Virus record (IMG/VR): IMGVR_UViG_3300030118_002095
Coordinates: 1-26,135 of that record
Length of the DNA: 26,135 nucleotides
Direction: 5' to 3' (one strand)
Source of the DNA: a virus
Shown: positions 1 through 8,628 of the stretch, one piece after another
Numbering within the stretch: the stretch's first letter is position 1
Layout of the letters: each line of letters starts with the position of its first letter
Notes under the pieces: generated by a model
The model's database searches: none
The model's input: the letters and a program-made list of their open reading frames with translations, nothing else
What the model was told of the DNA's origin: nothing
Made by a program: the position numbers and the translations under genes

Positions 1-2686
1 CAAAGTCACTGACCTTACCTTCATCACCAGGTATAAGAGGTCTTGTAAAAGGAGAACCTGCTGCCTCCATATCAAGCTGTGCTTTTATATCTCTTGCAAT
101 AGTAGCAGGATAAGTAAAAGTAGATACAATATTACCTGCTCTCTTTTCAAAGCCTACAGTAAACTCTCCTGTTTTAATTGAGTCTTGTACATCTTTAACA
201 AGAGAAAAATCAAAGCCAAGATCTCCCATACCAAGAGCAACTTCTAAAGAATCTTCACCCATATTTTTTATGGGCAATCCATTAAAGTATCTGTATATCA
301 AATCACCCAAGAGAAGGTGAGCTGCGAAAGGACCTGCTACACGTCCTGTCTCTACAGTTCCACCTGATATAGTTTCAAGACTTCCGTAGTCTAACTCACC
401 TTGTTTTTGGGCAGCAAGATATACACCACCCATAAGCATTGCAGCACCACTTATCTGTCTTGCTGTTCTGTCTTGCCAAGTCTTGTACTTAGTTCCTTTA
501 TAGAGTTGACTTTCTAAACCTGATAGACCACCAGTAACTAAACCAATAGGTGTGTAATCGTTTATGTACTCTAAATGATTTGCTATATATCGAGGAAAAG
601 GAATACCTAGTGCTCCTGAAATAATAAACGGAGCTTCTCTGTGAGCTTTAACTACACCTTTAACGAGTCTACCGTAAGAAGACTTATCACCTGCATACGT
701 TTGTTGGAACGTGAATCTTTGTGCATCTTCTATAGCATCTTGTAGAAGACCGGGGGGTAAACCTTTCTCTATAGTTTGACCAGATTCAATAAACTCTGCA
801 AAGGTTCTACCTTGTTGTCTCAGTCTCCTATCAACACCTGCGTATAACATTGACTGTTTAAAGATTGCGTCAACGCCTGTGTTAAGAGTGTTAACAAACC
901 TACCTGCTTGAGAAAGAATACTGTTACTTTCAATAGTTATCTCTGCTCTCTGAACATCATGAAAAAGGTTTCGATAAGCAATGGGTTGTTCTTTCAACAT
1001 CATTTCTCTAAGAATGAGTGCTTCATCCTTACTGAGTGTCATACCTCTTAGGTTAGCAAAGACACCTTTTGTCCATCCTCTTTGAACTGCTTCACCAGTT
1101 AGCAACCCTTTCCAAAACTGATCTGATATATCAAGGAAAGTATTGAACCCAGATGTAAATGCGTTAGCTGCAGTAGTACCAATCTGAGATGTCATAAAAG
1201 CAATACGAGCAGAGTCTAATTCTTTAGCCAGATTTAAAACTGTGCCTACCTTACCACCTTTGTTCTTGATAGCATTGCTTATTATTGACTGAGCAAAGTT
1301 ATCATTAAAAGTAGTGAGGCGAGAGTCATTAAGCTTTTTAATATTTAAAAGTATTTCGTCAATCTGCTGCTGTGCTTTAGTTTTTGGTGTAGCAGATTTT
1401 AACTTCTTACTTATCTGACTTGCTTCATTTAATTTTTTACCTGCTTCTGATAGATCAGCAAGGTATATTAAAGAGAAATCTTCTGAAGAAAGACCGTACT
1501 TTTTCTTTATCTTTTCTATCTCTTTTATATTTTTATTTGTAGACATAAATCTAGCTACAGCACTAGTTATTCTCTCACCTTTACTAGGTTTTACTTTGTC
1601 TATAAGATCCATAGTTGCAGCAGTTATACCTTTTAGTGTATCAAGAGATAGACCGGGGGTTACTTCTGTGTCCTCTACCCCTGTTTGAAGTAATTGACTT
1701 CTAAGAGTCTGACCTCTTTTAACTAGATCTGCATCTAAAGCATTTAATTTTGGTTTTGTTTTTTGAAATAGTTCTGTTTGTTCTCTGACTGCTAAATTTT
1801 TAAATAGTTCTATAGACTGATCCGTTGCTTTCTTTAGATTTGGGCTTCGTCTTTTTTTCTTTATTGTTTTTTCTGCAGCATTTTTTGCTCTAGTCTTTGC
1901 AGACTTTTCTTTGAAAGCTACATTACTTAAAGCATCTGCAGCTTTGTTCTTGGCTCTTTGACCAAAAGCTGCAGTGCCACCACCTATTACAGATCCAACT
2001 GTTGCACTTAAAGCTGCATCAAGAGCTAAGTCTGTTGTATCGTACTCGTACCCTTCAATTACTTCTTCTCTGGTTTCTCCCCTAGAATATCCTATGGCTG
2101 TACCTATAGCACCTTCAAATGCAGCACTCCTACGTGCACCTTTTAATCCTTCTTTAAGAACACTCTTCTGTACTGCTTCTTTAACAGCTTTCTTTCCTAG
2201 ACCTTTCTTTATAAGATCATCTATCTGTGATCGTATTGCTAGTTGGGCTGCTTTAGTTGCACCTCGAGCTGCGAGCTTACTACCTACACCCCAACCTCCT
2301 GTTGCAAGAGTAGCTGCAGTAGAAGGAGAAGAGGCAATAGCACCTATAAAATCTTTAGCTCCATCAAGCACACCTGTTCCTGCTTCACCTGAATGATCAA
2401 ACGCATTCATCAAGTTACCAAAAGATTCTAACTCTTGATCAGATACGTTCTCTCTGTCCTGAACATACTGTAAATCTTTCAGAGCAGTCACTTCGTTTGT
2501 AGCTTGATACCGCATGTGAGTTATGAAGTCTTCTGTTAAACCTTCAGCACCCTTTTCAAGTAACTCTTCTCTAGAGTAGTTATACCTATCACCAGTAAAA
2601 AAACGAATCAGATCGTCTTGAAAATCTGAATCGTCTTTTAAAGATATAAACTCTTTGTCTTTTACTTTTTCTAAATAGTTAGACAT
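1..2686 (-). CDS. Large internal virion / ejection-type protein (C-terminus cut off by the window edge)
   Basis: An open frame runs without a stop from the ATG at 2686 to the left edge, giving about 895 residues of a longer protein. I do not recognise a catalytic domain. The first 100 residues are charged. They are followed by Gly/Ala-rich, weakly hydrophobic stretches at about residues 101-145, 188-202 (GAIGTAIG) and 221-242 (GSVIGGG), which look like glycine-zipper membrane-inserting segments. The rest is long and helical, with further Gly-rich patches towards the cut end. It is the last gene seen in a tight late operon behind a lytic transglycosylase, where T7-like phages keep the large internal core proteins ejected into the host envelope (gp15/gp16 type). 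The start has only a weak Shine-Dalgarno (GAG) and lies 7 bases after the preceding stop. Virion role is inferred from size, composition and position; that it is a real gene is near certain. Confidence 0.72.
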   Translation of the reverse strand, partial: MSNYLEKVKDKEFISLKDDSDFQDDLIRFFTGDRYNYSREELLEKGAEGLTEDFITHMRYQATNEVTALKDLQYVQDRENVSDQELESFGNLMNAFDHSGEAGTGVLDGAKDFIGAIASSPSTAATLATGGWGVGSKLAARGATKAAQLAIRSQIDDLIKKGLGKKAVKEAVQKSVLKEGLKGARRSAAFEGAIGTAIGYSRGETREEVIEGYEYDTTDLALDAALSATVGSVIGGGTAAFGQRAKNKAADALSNVAFKEKSAKTRAKNAAEKTIKKKRRSPNLKKATDQSIELFKNLAVREQTELFQKTKPKLNALDADLVKRGQTLRSQLLQTGVEDTEVTPGLSLDTLKGITAATMDLIDKVKPSKGERITSAVARFMSTNKNIKEIEKIKKKYGLSSEDFSLIYLADLSEAGKKLNEASQISKKLKSATPKTKAQQQIDEILLNIKKLNDSRLTTFNDNFAQSIISNAIKNKGGKVGTVLNLAKELDSARIAFMTSQIGTTAANAFTSGFNTFLDISDQFWKGLLTGEAVQRGWTKGVFANLRGMTLSKDEALILREMMLKEQPIAYRNLFHDVQRAEITIESNSILSQAGRFVNTLNTGVDAIFKQSMLYAGVDRRLRQQGRTFAEFIESGQTIEKGLPPGLLQDAIEDAQRFTFQQTYAGDKSSYGRLVKGVVKAHREAPFIISGALGIPFPRYIANHLEYINDYTPIGLVTGGLSGLESQLYKGTKYKTWQDRTARQISGAAMLMGGVYLAAQKQGELDYGSLETISGGTVETGRVAGPFAAHLLLGDLIYRYFNGLPIKNMGEDSLEVALGMGDLGFDFSLVKDVQDSIKTGEFTVGFEKRAGNIVSTFTYPATIARDIKAQLDMEAAGSPFTRPLIPGDEGKVSDF

Positions 2687-2693
2687 CTAATAC

Positions 2694-3761
2694 TCATTTT
2701 GTTAAAGCATCAACTTTTTCACCAAAAGTTCCTGCTCCTGATATATTCTTTGAAGCAGTCGTAGCATCTAATTTTTTTTCATTTCCAGTACCACCTAGTT
2801 CTACTTCAAAAGCAGGAGGTGCTATAGGATCTAGATTCACTAAGTTTGGTAACTGTTCAGATAGGTAAACTATTGCTTTATTCTTATCTTCAGTAGGAGT
2901 CACGGCTAACACATCAGAAACCTGCTGTATTAAAAATTGATTTATGTCTGAAGCATTTACATCTCCAACATCTTGACTTCTATTCAACTCTTTTACTGTT
3001 GCATTCATAACATTAAATAATTTTCGGACTGATTGAGGAGCAGATGGTTTATAGACATAGATATTGTTTCCGTAAGAATCTGTGGATACGTCAAAGTATT
3101 CTCCCATTTGAGGACCTAGTGTACTCTCAGCAACTTTCATAAGTCTAGCCAACTCAGTTTCTTTCATTTCTGTAGCAGCCTCTCTTCTTATAGCAAGAGG
3201 ATCATCTTTGTATGTTCTTTCAGATTGTACCTGCAGTTGTGCAGTCATCTCTAAAAGATCGTCTGGGCTAACATCTGCAGCAAAAAGTTTAGCCATCGTT
3301 ATTGCTTCTAATTCTTTTTCAGGTGTGTCTATAGGACCATCTACAGAAAGACCTGCTTGAACACCTTGAACTATTTTATCAGCAGCTTCTTCAGGGTTAT
3401 CTTTAATTCGTTTATCTAATTGTTTTTCAAGACTAGAGTTTAGAATCGTAACAAACTTAGGGTCTACATTTTGATCTTGAGCTAGATTTACCATTTCTTC
3501 TAGCTGACCTCTATCATATAAAGCATTTGTTACTCTACGACTAAAGCCTCTTTCTATGGCATCACGTTTTAAATCTGCTTCTTTAATGGTAAGAGCTTTT
3601 TGTTTCTTCAAAGCCTCAAGAGCAAAGGGCAGTATGTCTGACCTATATCGAGCAGCTAGATTCTTTTCAAACTTCTCTCTTTCAAACTCAGACTCTTTCT
3701 CGTAACGTCTTAGATCTTCCATGTCCTGAACGGCTAGAAGAATACCCTGTGCATAACCCAT
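2694..3761 (-). CDS. Predicted helical internal virion protein
   Basis: A 355-aa protein I cannot place in a named family. The first 70 residues are strongly charged and helix-forming (DLRRYEKESEFEREKFEKN), suggesting a coiled coil. The remainder is mixed helical with no cysteine, no signal peptide and no clear membrane segment. It starts 3 bases after the stop of the 175-aa gene and ends 7 bases before the large ejection-type gene, so it is translated from the same message. In podovirus-like genomes this slot between the transglycosylase and the giant internal protein usually holds another internal core protein, and that is the inferred role. No catalytic motif argues for an enzyme. Confidence 0.6.
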   Translation of the reverse strand: MGYAQGILLAVQDMEDLRRYEKESEFEREKFEKNLAARYRSDILPFALEALKKQKALTIKEADLKRDAIERGFSRRVTNALYDRGQLEEMVNLAQDQNVDPKFVTILNSSLEKQLDKRIKDNPEEAADKIVQGVQAGLSVDGPIDTPEKELEAITMAKLFAADVSPDDLLEMTAQLQVQSERTYKDDPLAIRREAATEMKETELARLMKVAESTLGPQMGEYFDVSTDSYGNNIYVYKPSAPQSVRKLFNVMNATVKELNRSQDVGDVNASDINQFLIQQVSDVLAVTPTEDKNKAIVYLSEQLPNLVNLDPIAPPAFEVELGGTGNEKKLDATTASKNISGAGTFGEKVDALTK

Positions 3762-3764
3762 CTC

Positions 3765-4292
3765 TTAGTCCTTTGCCATCAAGCCCTTGGGCTTTTCTAT
3801 TGTAGTGATTTCATCAACCACTTTTTCCATCTCTTCTTCTCTACCTTCATTAGAAGATAGGTCAACGTCCTTGACGTTTTCTTTCACATCTATTCCCATC
3901 TCGTCTAGTTTCTTGTCAGCCAAAGCTGAAGCTCTAGTCTTACGTAATTCATCTCTGTCTTCTTCTTCAAAGCCAGTGCTGTAATCAACATCAAGTGCGT
4001 CAGCAGTTTGTTTTATAAACTCGTGCAACACTGGTTGGATTATCAAGCTAACATCTATTGAGTGGATACCTGCCATAACAGCACTACGAGTAATTCCTTC
4101 TACTAGAGTTTGAATATCAACGCCAATCTCTAGAACATACATAGCATCTTCAATAGCATCTGGATCACTTAATCGTTTTAAGTGTACTGCTAGAGCCTCG
4201 TCTGGATCTGTTATCTCAGGAGGTCTTTCGTAAGGTGCATTCCTTGGAGGAGTAGTTAAACTCTGCCCTGGAATAGGTGCATTAAAAATCAT
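3765..4292 (-). CDS. Hypothetical phage protein, 175 aa, in the internal-virion operon
   Basis: A small acidic protein with a Pro-rich start (IPGQSLTTPPRNAPYERPPE). A central block with predicted helices (about residues 45-115, including MYVLEIGVDIQTLVEGI and MAGIHSIDVSLIIQPVLHEF) is the part most likely to be folded. The last 50 residues are rich in Glu, Asp and Lys and probably disordered. The gene begins inside the last codons of the transglycosylase gene (4-base ATGA overlap at 4289-4292), the classic arrangement for translational coupling. Function is unknown. Position suggests a minor virion protein or an assembly partner of the transglycosylase and helical core proteins around it. Confidence 0.55.
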   Translation of the reverse strand: MIFNAPIPGQSLTTPPRNAPYERPPEITDPDEALAVHLKRLSDPDAIEDAMYVLEIGVDIQTLVEGITRSAVMAGIHSIDVSLIIQPVLHEFIKQTADALDVDYSTGFEEEDRDELRKTRASALADKKLDEMGIDVKENVKDVDLSSNEGREEEMEKVVDEITTIEKPKGLMAKD

Positions 4293-5068
4293 CTATATGT
4301 CTCCAGTAATTTTTGATATTGTGAAACTAAGGGCATAATATGTTTCTTAGATATAGCTAAACCACCCTTGTTTAATTTAGGACCATCGTGGTGTAAAGCA
4401 TAGACATAAGATTTATCATACCCTTTCTTTTCAGCCATATCAAAGTTGTCCATCGTATGCTCAATTAAAGCTTGGGCTTGCATACCTAAGTCTTCTCTGT
4501 TCTCACTATTTAAACCGTAAGCTCCACCTGTTTCATCAATAAATTGACCAAGACCACCTGCACTTGTTGATTTAGCAGAAGCATAAATATTAAATCCTGA
4601 CTCGTACCTTGCTGTTGCAAGGGCATAAGCTATTTGTTCAGGAGTTGCTTCAAGTGTTCTGCCAACTCTTATTATTTCTTTGATTGCAGCTTCTTGTGAT
4701 TCTTTAGGAGCACCACCTGCATTACGTGTAAATCCTTTTGGAACTGGTTTGTTATAGTAAGAGTTAGCAGCTACCTTACCTTTCTCAGTACCCTTCTTGC
4801 CGTACAAATTTTCAGGTATAACTAAAACAGAACTGTCATTACTAGCTGTCTCTTCTTTAAAGTTTTTCATTTCTTCTTTTAAAAGATTCATAGTTGAAGC
4901 ATCTTTTAAGACTTGATTAAGAACAGTGTCATCATAGACTACTTCGTTCCTAACTTTACGCAGCCCACCTAATCCCTCAGAGGAAGACTCTTTACTAACA
5001 ATGGAAGGATCTTCTTGAATCCTCTCAGCCATGTTAATTGCGTTTAAATAACTTTCTTTAGAACTCAT
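4289..5068 (-). CDS. Virion-associated soluble lytic transglycosylase (SLT-like)
   Basis: This 259-aa protein carries an SLT/goose-lysozyme-like fold in its second half. The motif ARYESGFN places the catalytic Glu at residue 156, and AGGLGQF at 170-176 is the usual second motif of soluble lytic transglycosylases. The first 120 residues are charged, with no signal peptide. Enzymes of this kind cleave the MurNAc-GlcNAc bond in peptidoglycan, and in podoviruses they open a local hole for DNA ejection. T7 carries the domain fused to gp16; here it is a separate gene. The frame is open up to an ATG at 5146, but that would overlap the previous gene by 65 bases. The ATG at 5068 has a GAGG eight bases upstream and is preferred. 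A lysis role is possible, but position among virion genes favours entry. Confidence 0.8.
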   Translation of the reverse strand: MSSKESYLNAINMAERIQEDPSIVSKESSSEGLGGLRKVRNEVVYDDTVLNQVLKDASTMNLLKEEMKNFKEETASNDSSVLVIPENLYGKKGTEKGKVAANSYYNKPVPKGFTRNAGGAPKESQEAAIKEIIRVGRTLEATPEQIAYALATARYESGFNIYASAKSTSAGGLGQFIDETGGAYGLNSENREDLGMQAQALIEHTMDNFDMAEKKGYDKSYVYALHHDGPKLNKGGLAISKKHIMPLVSQYQKLLETYR

Positions 5069-5076
5069 CAGGTAAA

Positions 5077-5080
5077 CCTC
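5077..5080 (-). promoter_or_regulatory. Ribosome binding site deciding the transglycosylase start
   Basis: On the minus strand GAGG lies eight bases before the ATG at 5068 and just inside the last codons before the upstream gene's stop (5082-5084). No comparable site precedes the upstream ATG at 5146, so the shorter 259-aa product is favoured. Confidence 0.55.
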
Positions 5081-5081
5081 A

Positions 5082-8000
5082 CTAAAATACACTAAAGAGA
5101 AGCTTAGTCCAAAGAGCACCTTTTGCTGTCTTCTCATCATTAGCAATTTTCTCTCTTACTGCTTCTAGTTCTTTATCAGCCAACACGATCTGTAAAGCTC
5201 TGTCTCCTGCAGTTTGCTCTGCTGAGAAAGCATAGCTCATGAGATCTCTTTCTTTCTGCCATATTGCATCTAAATTTGTAGATGTCAAAGCATTCATAGT
5301 CTGTGCAAAGTTCATGTTGCTTTCGTTAATTGCTGCAGTATTCAACGTAGCTAGGTTTTGTCTCCACTGTGCATTAGCTTGTGCTACAACCAATCCATTC
5401 TGAGCATTGAATAGATCTCTTTGTTGCTGCAGGTTAGAGTTAAACTCTCTTAATGCGTTAGCCTGTCCTGCATTAAACTGGTCTACTGCATTCTGTTGTG
5501 ACGCATTGAACTGTGAAACCTGAGAAGAAAGAGAAGCAAAGAACTGATTAGTTTGATTCTCGTTTGCTGCATTGAATTGTGCAGCAGCATTCTGTGCAGC
5601 CTGATCTGTAAACAATGCCTGTACGTTTTGCTGTGCTGTGAACATAGTTGCTTGCTGTTGATTACTTAGATTAGTCATGTCCATTTGCAAAAAGTTCTGA
5701 GCATTCTGTACTGCAGCTTGCTGTCGATTGGATAGGTTAGCCATGTCTAACTGAGCAAGAGCAGCAGCCTCTGCCATGACACCTGCCTGTCTGTTAGACA
5801 AATTGTTTAAGTTTACAGTATTAGCAGCACGAGCATCTTCAAGTGCTATCTGCTGTTCAGCCGTAAAGTTCATGTTAGCTATTTCACCAATACGAACTGA
5901 GTTCTGAACACGAGCTTGGAATGCTTGATCAAACTCCATACCTAAGAACTGAGCACGTTGCTGTGCAGATAGTATAGCTCTTTGCTGTCTGTTAGATAAG
6001 TTCTGTGCTTCAAACTGTGCAACAACTTGTGCATCCATTTGAGCTATCGGTAGTGCAGCTTCCATTGCAGCTTGTATAATAGCTTGACCTGCCAAACTAG
6101 ATGCACCTAAACCTCTAGCAGCCATAGTAGCCGTAGCATTTCTCATAGAACCTGCAGCCCAAGCAGGTGTGTTACCACCCTCAAACTGTTGCATCAATTG
6201 TTCTAGCTGACCTTGCACCGTAGCTTGTTTGCTTGGCGTAGCCTCTGCAGCTTGTATTGCTTCAGTAAAGTTCTTTGCAGTCTGTGCATTAGCTACACCA
6301 GAGATTATCTCACTCTCTCCACTAACAGGATCAGTCTGTAGTTTACGAGGGTCAGGTCCTGCTATCTTTATCGCATTACCTTGTGCAGCTTTTATGTCTA
6401 GAGAGGAAGCACCTTGTGCAGGGTCTATTGTTGACCCAGGAACTATAGCTCCTTGAGCAGGTTGCAGTTTATCTGTTTCTGCTTGCACTTGGTTATAAGC
6501 TGTGAACGGATTGAACTGACTACTAGGTATAGTCATAGGCATCCCTGCCTGAGAAGTTGTAGGTATTGTAGCTACTTGTGCAAAAGGAGAAAGTGCGTAA
6601 GCTTGTCCTGCAGTCTGACCTATAAAGTCTGCTTCCTGTGGTTGTATTTGTTGCACGTTAGCTTGTTGAGGTTGCATTGTTTGACCGACAAGATTACCTT
6701 GTAATTGCTTGTACTGCTCTTGAGTAGGAACAAACATACCTGTGTTAGCTCCCATTCTAGGATTAGCCATACCAACCATAGCTTGTCTATACTTATTCAT
6801 ACGTGCAGCAGCAGGTGGATTTGCTTGTAAAAAGTTAGGGAGTTGTGAGTCAGGTCCTTCAAAACCTAAGAACTTCCTAGCCATTGCTACATCACCACCG
6901 TTAGAAAAACCCATTAGTCCACCTTCAGCAGCAGAGGTAAAACCGGGGGGAACGTAAGTTATAGGATTACCTTGTGCATCCTCAGTTACCTGAATAGATT
7001 GACCAAAAGGATTTGTGTAAGTTTTTAAACCACCAGTGCCACCCTGAGATTGGCTAGTAAGGTTTGCCATAGTAGTGCCTGTAGGGTTTGTGTTGACTGT
7101 TACACTAGAAGGTACTGCTGACAAGTTTGCAGTTTGAGAAGGAGTATTAAAAGTTCCTGTTACATTAGCTTGTGGGTATGTACCTGTGCTTGCCCCACCT
7201 AAAGAAGGAGCAGTAGTACTTATGGTTTGTGTACCTGCAGTAACAGGTGTATACGTAGTAGCATTAGTGGCTACCTGTGTACCAACTGTATTACTTGCAG
7301 GAGTAGTAGTGGTAGTAGTAGCTCCTGTATTTGGTGTACTACTTGCTCCACCTGTAGATGTTGGTATACTAGTTTTTATTGGTTTAAAATCTTTCATTTT
7401 AAGAAAGTCGTAATCGTTCAAAAACTCAAACTGTTTTCTATAGCCATCGTAGTAATCTTTGTAGTTGTTAAAAACATCTCCCTCTACAATGCCTTGTATA
7501 TCTTCAGGATTAAACCAATTGGAACGCATCTTTTGTTTAGTTAAAACACTAAAAAATCCTCCTGCTCCTGTATAAATTGGTTGCCCATCTCTAACACTAA
7601 AAGTTAACTCAGCTTCAGGAGCATATCCAATTGGATTGCCATTATCATCTCTTTGCACAACACCTTCGGTCATAAGCTGTGTATTAGCTACACCCATAGC
7701 TTGAACAAATGCATCTGAACTTAGTCTAGATACGGCTAAAAGTTTTCCTATGTCTCTTGAATCAGCATTAGAACCTACAGCACCGTAGAGCAAACTTGAT
7801 GCTGCCTTACTGAGTGCTGCCTCTTCTCCATCCCCTGCAACACCGTAAGCAGACACCAACTCTTTTCTTAATTCATCACTAGCATTGCTGATAATATTTC
7901 TCATATCAACCATGCTCATTTTAAAGTTACCAGTACGTAGTAAGAAAGCCTCTTGCTCGTTGTCTACCCCCGGTGGAAGTCCTGTTGAAGGATCTATAAA

Positions 8001-8363
8001 CCCTCCCCCATCGTCTTCACCTGTCTCTACGTAGTGATTGTAACTTTCAATTATTTTATCAAGTTGTTCTGATTGATCAGAAGCAGTTTCAGTAACAGGT
8101 GTTACCTCTTCTGTTTCTTGATTCTTTGCTGCCTCTGCTGCGGCTGCTGCTGCGGCTGCTGCCTCTCTTCTTAATCGTCTTTTTCTACGTCTTTTTTTAC
8201 GCCTACTAACACCTGCCATATGCTTTTCCATAGCAGACGGTTCGTCACTCTCTGGTCTTGGTTTAGGTTTTTTATTACCTGACATGGCAGCACTACTTGT
8301 TACACCACCTGCAATAGCTTCATTAGCATCAAAGTTGACATTATCTGGATTTTGTTCTGCCAT
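5082..8363 (-). CDS. Large low-complexity virion-type protein with basic N-terminus and NLSN-type repeats
   Basis: A 1093-aa protein with no cysteine. Residues 54-66 are almost entirely Arg and Lys, followed at 68-76 by nine alanines. Residues about 335-440 form a Thr/Ser/Gly/Asn-rich linker. A Gly-rich block near GLMGFSNGGDVAMARKFLG follows. From about residue 780 the chain is Gln/Asn/Ala-rich and helical, with the repeated motif NLSNRQQ (four close copies) and later QFNA-type repeats. The last residues are hydrophobic (LWTKLLFSVF). No enzyme motif is visible. It starts 10 bases after the DUF6127-like gene and is followed by the lytic transglycosylase, so a structural or internal virion role is likely. 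The basic N-terminus could contact packaged DNA; that is inference. Confidence 0.62.
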   Translation of the reverse strand: MAEQNPDNVNFDANEAIAGGVTSSAAMSGNKKPKPRPESDEPSAMEKHMAGVSRRKKRRRKRRLRREAAAAAAAAAEAAKNQETEEVTPVTETASDQSEQLDKIIESYNHYVETGEDDGGGFIDPSTGLPPGVDNEQEAFLLRTGNFKMSMVDMRNIISNASDELRKELVSAYGVAGDGEEAALSKAASSLLYGAVGSNADSRDIGKLLAVSRLSSDAFVQAMGVANTQLMTEGVVQRDDNGNPIGYAPEAELTFSVRDGQPIYTGAGGFFSVLTKQKMRSNWFNPEDIQGIVEGDVFNNYKDYYDGYRKQFEFLNDYDFLKMKDFKPIKTSIPTSTGGASSTPNTGATTTTTTPASNTVGTQVATNATTYTPVTAGTQTISTTAPSLGGASTGTYPQANVTGTFNTPSQTANLSAVPSSVTVNTNPTGTTMANLTSQSQGGTGGLKTYTNPFGQSIQVTEDAQGNPITYVPPGFTSAAEGGLMGFSNGGDVAMARKFLGFEGPDSQLPNFLQANPPAAARMNKYRQAMVGMANPRMGANTGMFVPTQEQYKQLQGNLVGQTMQPQQANVQQIQPQEADFIGQTAGQAYALSPFAQVATIPTTSQAGMPMTIPSSQFNPFTAYNQVQAETDKLQPAQGAIVPGSTIDPAQGASSLDIKAAQGNAIKIAGPDPRKLQTDPVSGESEIISGVANAQTAKNFTEAIQAAEATPSKQATVQGQLEQLMQQFEGGNTPAWAAGSMRNATATMAARGLGASSLAGQAIIQAAMEAALPIAQMDAQVVAQFEAQNLSNRQQRAILSAQQRAQFLGMEFDQAFQARVQNSVRIGEIANMNFTAEQQIALEDARAANTVNLNNLSNRQAGVMAEAAALAQLDMANLSNRQQAAVQNAQNFLQMDMTNLSNQQQATMFTAQQNVQALFTDQAAQNAAAQFNAANENQTNQFFASLSSQVSQFNASQQNAVDQFNAGQANALREFNSNLQQQRDLFNAQNGLVVAQANAQWRQNLATLNTAAINESNMNFAQTMNALTSTNLDAIWQKERDLMSYAFSAEQTAGDRALQIVLADKELEAVREKIANDEKTAKGALWTKLLFSVF
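5650..6005 (-). repeat. Coding repeats: NLSNRQQ motif, four copies
   Basis: Within the 1093-aa gene the heptapeptide NLSNRQQ, or a one- or two-residue variant, recurs four times, separated by 25-60 Gln/Ala-rich residues. At the DNA level the copies near 5652, 5729, 5787 and 5982 share a TTGCTGT-type core but have diverged, so this is a protein-level repeat rather than a recent tandem duplication. Confidence 0.6.
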
Positions 8364-8373
8364 ATCTTATTCC

Positions 8374-8628
8374 CTATTTACCCATTGTCATCCACACTGC
8401 ACCTGCAATAAACGTCAGCAGACCGACAGTGGATAATTTAACTACTGTTGACCAGATAGATCTTCGTGTATCTCGCCAAGCTTCTAATAAACTACGCATC
8501 TCTACAATGTCTTTTATAGCATCATCATCAAGCAAACCAATAGAACGCAATGCCTCTTTAGCACCACGTCTAGCTGCACGATCCATCATATCTTCTAATT
8601 CTTCTGTGGTAAGTTTAATGTCTGCCAT
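8374..8628 (-). CDS. DUF6127-like small membrane protein, possible holin
   Basis: An 84-aa protein with a charged helical N-terminal part (about residues 6-55, including RRGAKEALRSIGLLDDDA and RSLLEAWRDTRRS) and a single C-terminal membrane segment at about 62-82 (VVKLSTVGLLTFIAGAVWM). This layout and these motifs resemble the DUF6127 family, known from alphaproteobacteria and their phages; the family call is from memory of its consensus. Size, one membrane helix and a short Lys tail would also fit a holin-like lysis or envelope protein. The start ATG lies inside hldD (34-base overlap) with no good Shine-Dalgarno, so translation may be coupled to hldD. Function is not established. Confidence 0.6.
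   Translation of the reverse strand: MADIKLTTEELEDMMDRAARRGAKEALRSIGLLDDDAIKDIVEMRSLLEAWRDTRRSIWSTVVKLSTVGLLTFIAGAVWMTMGK

Noticed and set aside
1974-2396. 140-aa plus-strand frame
   Set aside because: Antisense to the long ejection-type gene, with Ala/Pro-rich shadow composition and no ribosome binding site.
5069-5146. Longer transglycosylase start at 5146 with a hydrophobic leader resembling a signal peptide
   Set aside because: It would overlap the 1093-aa gene by 65 bases and lacks a ribosome binding site; the hydrophobic stretch is a frame-shifted reading of that gene's 3' end. The start at 5068 has GAGG.
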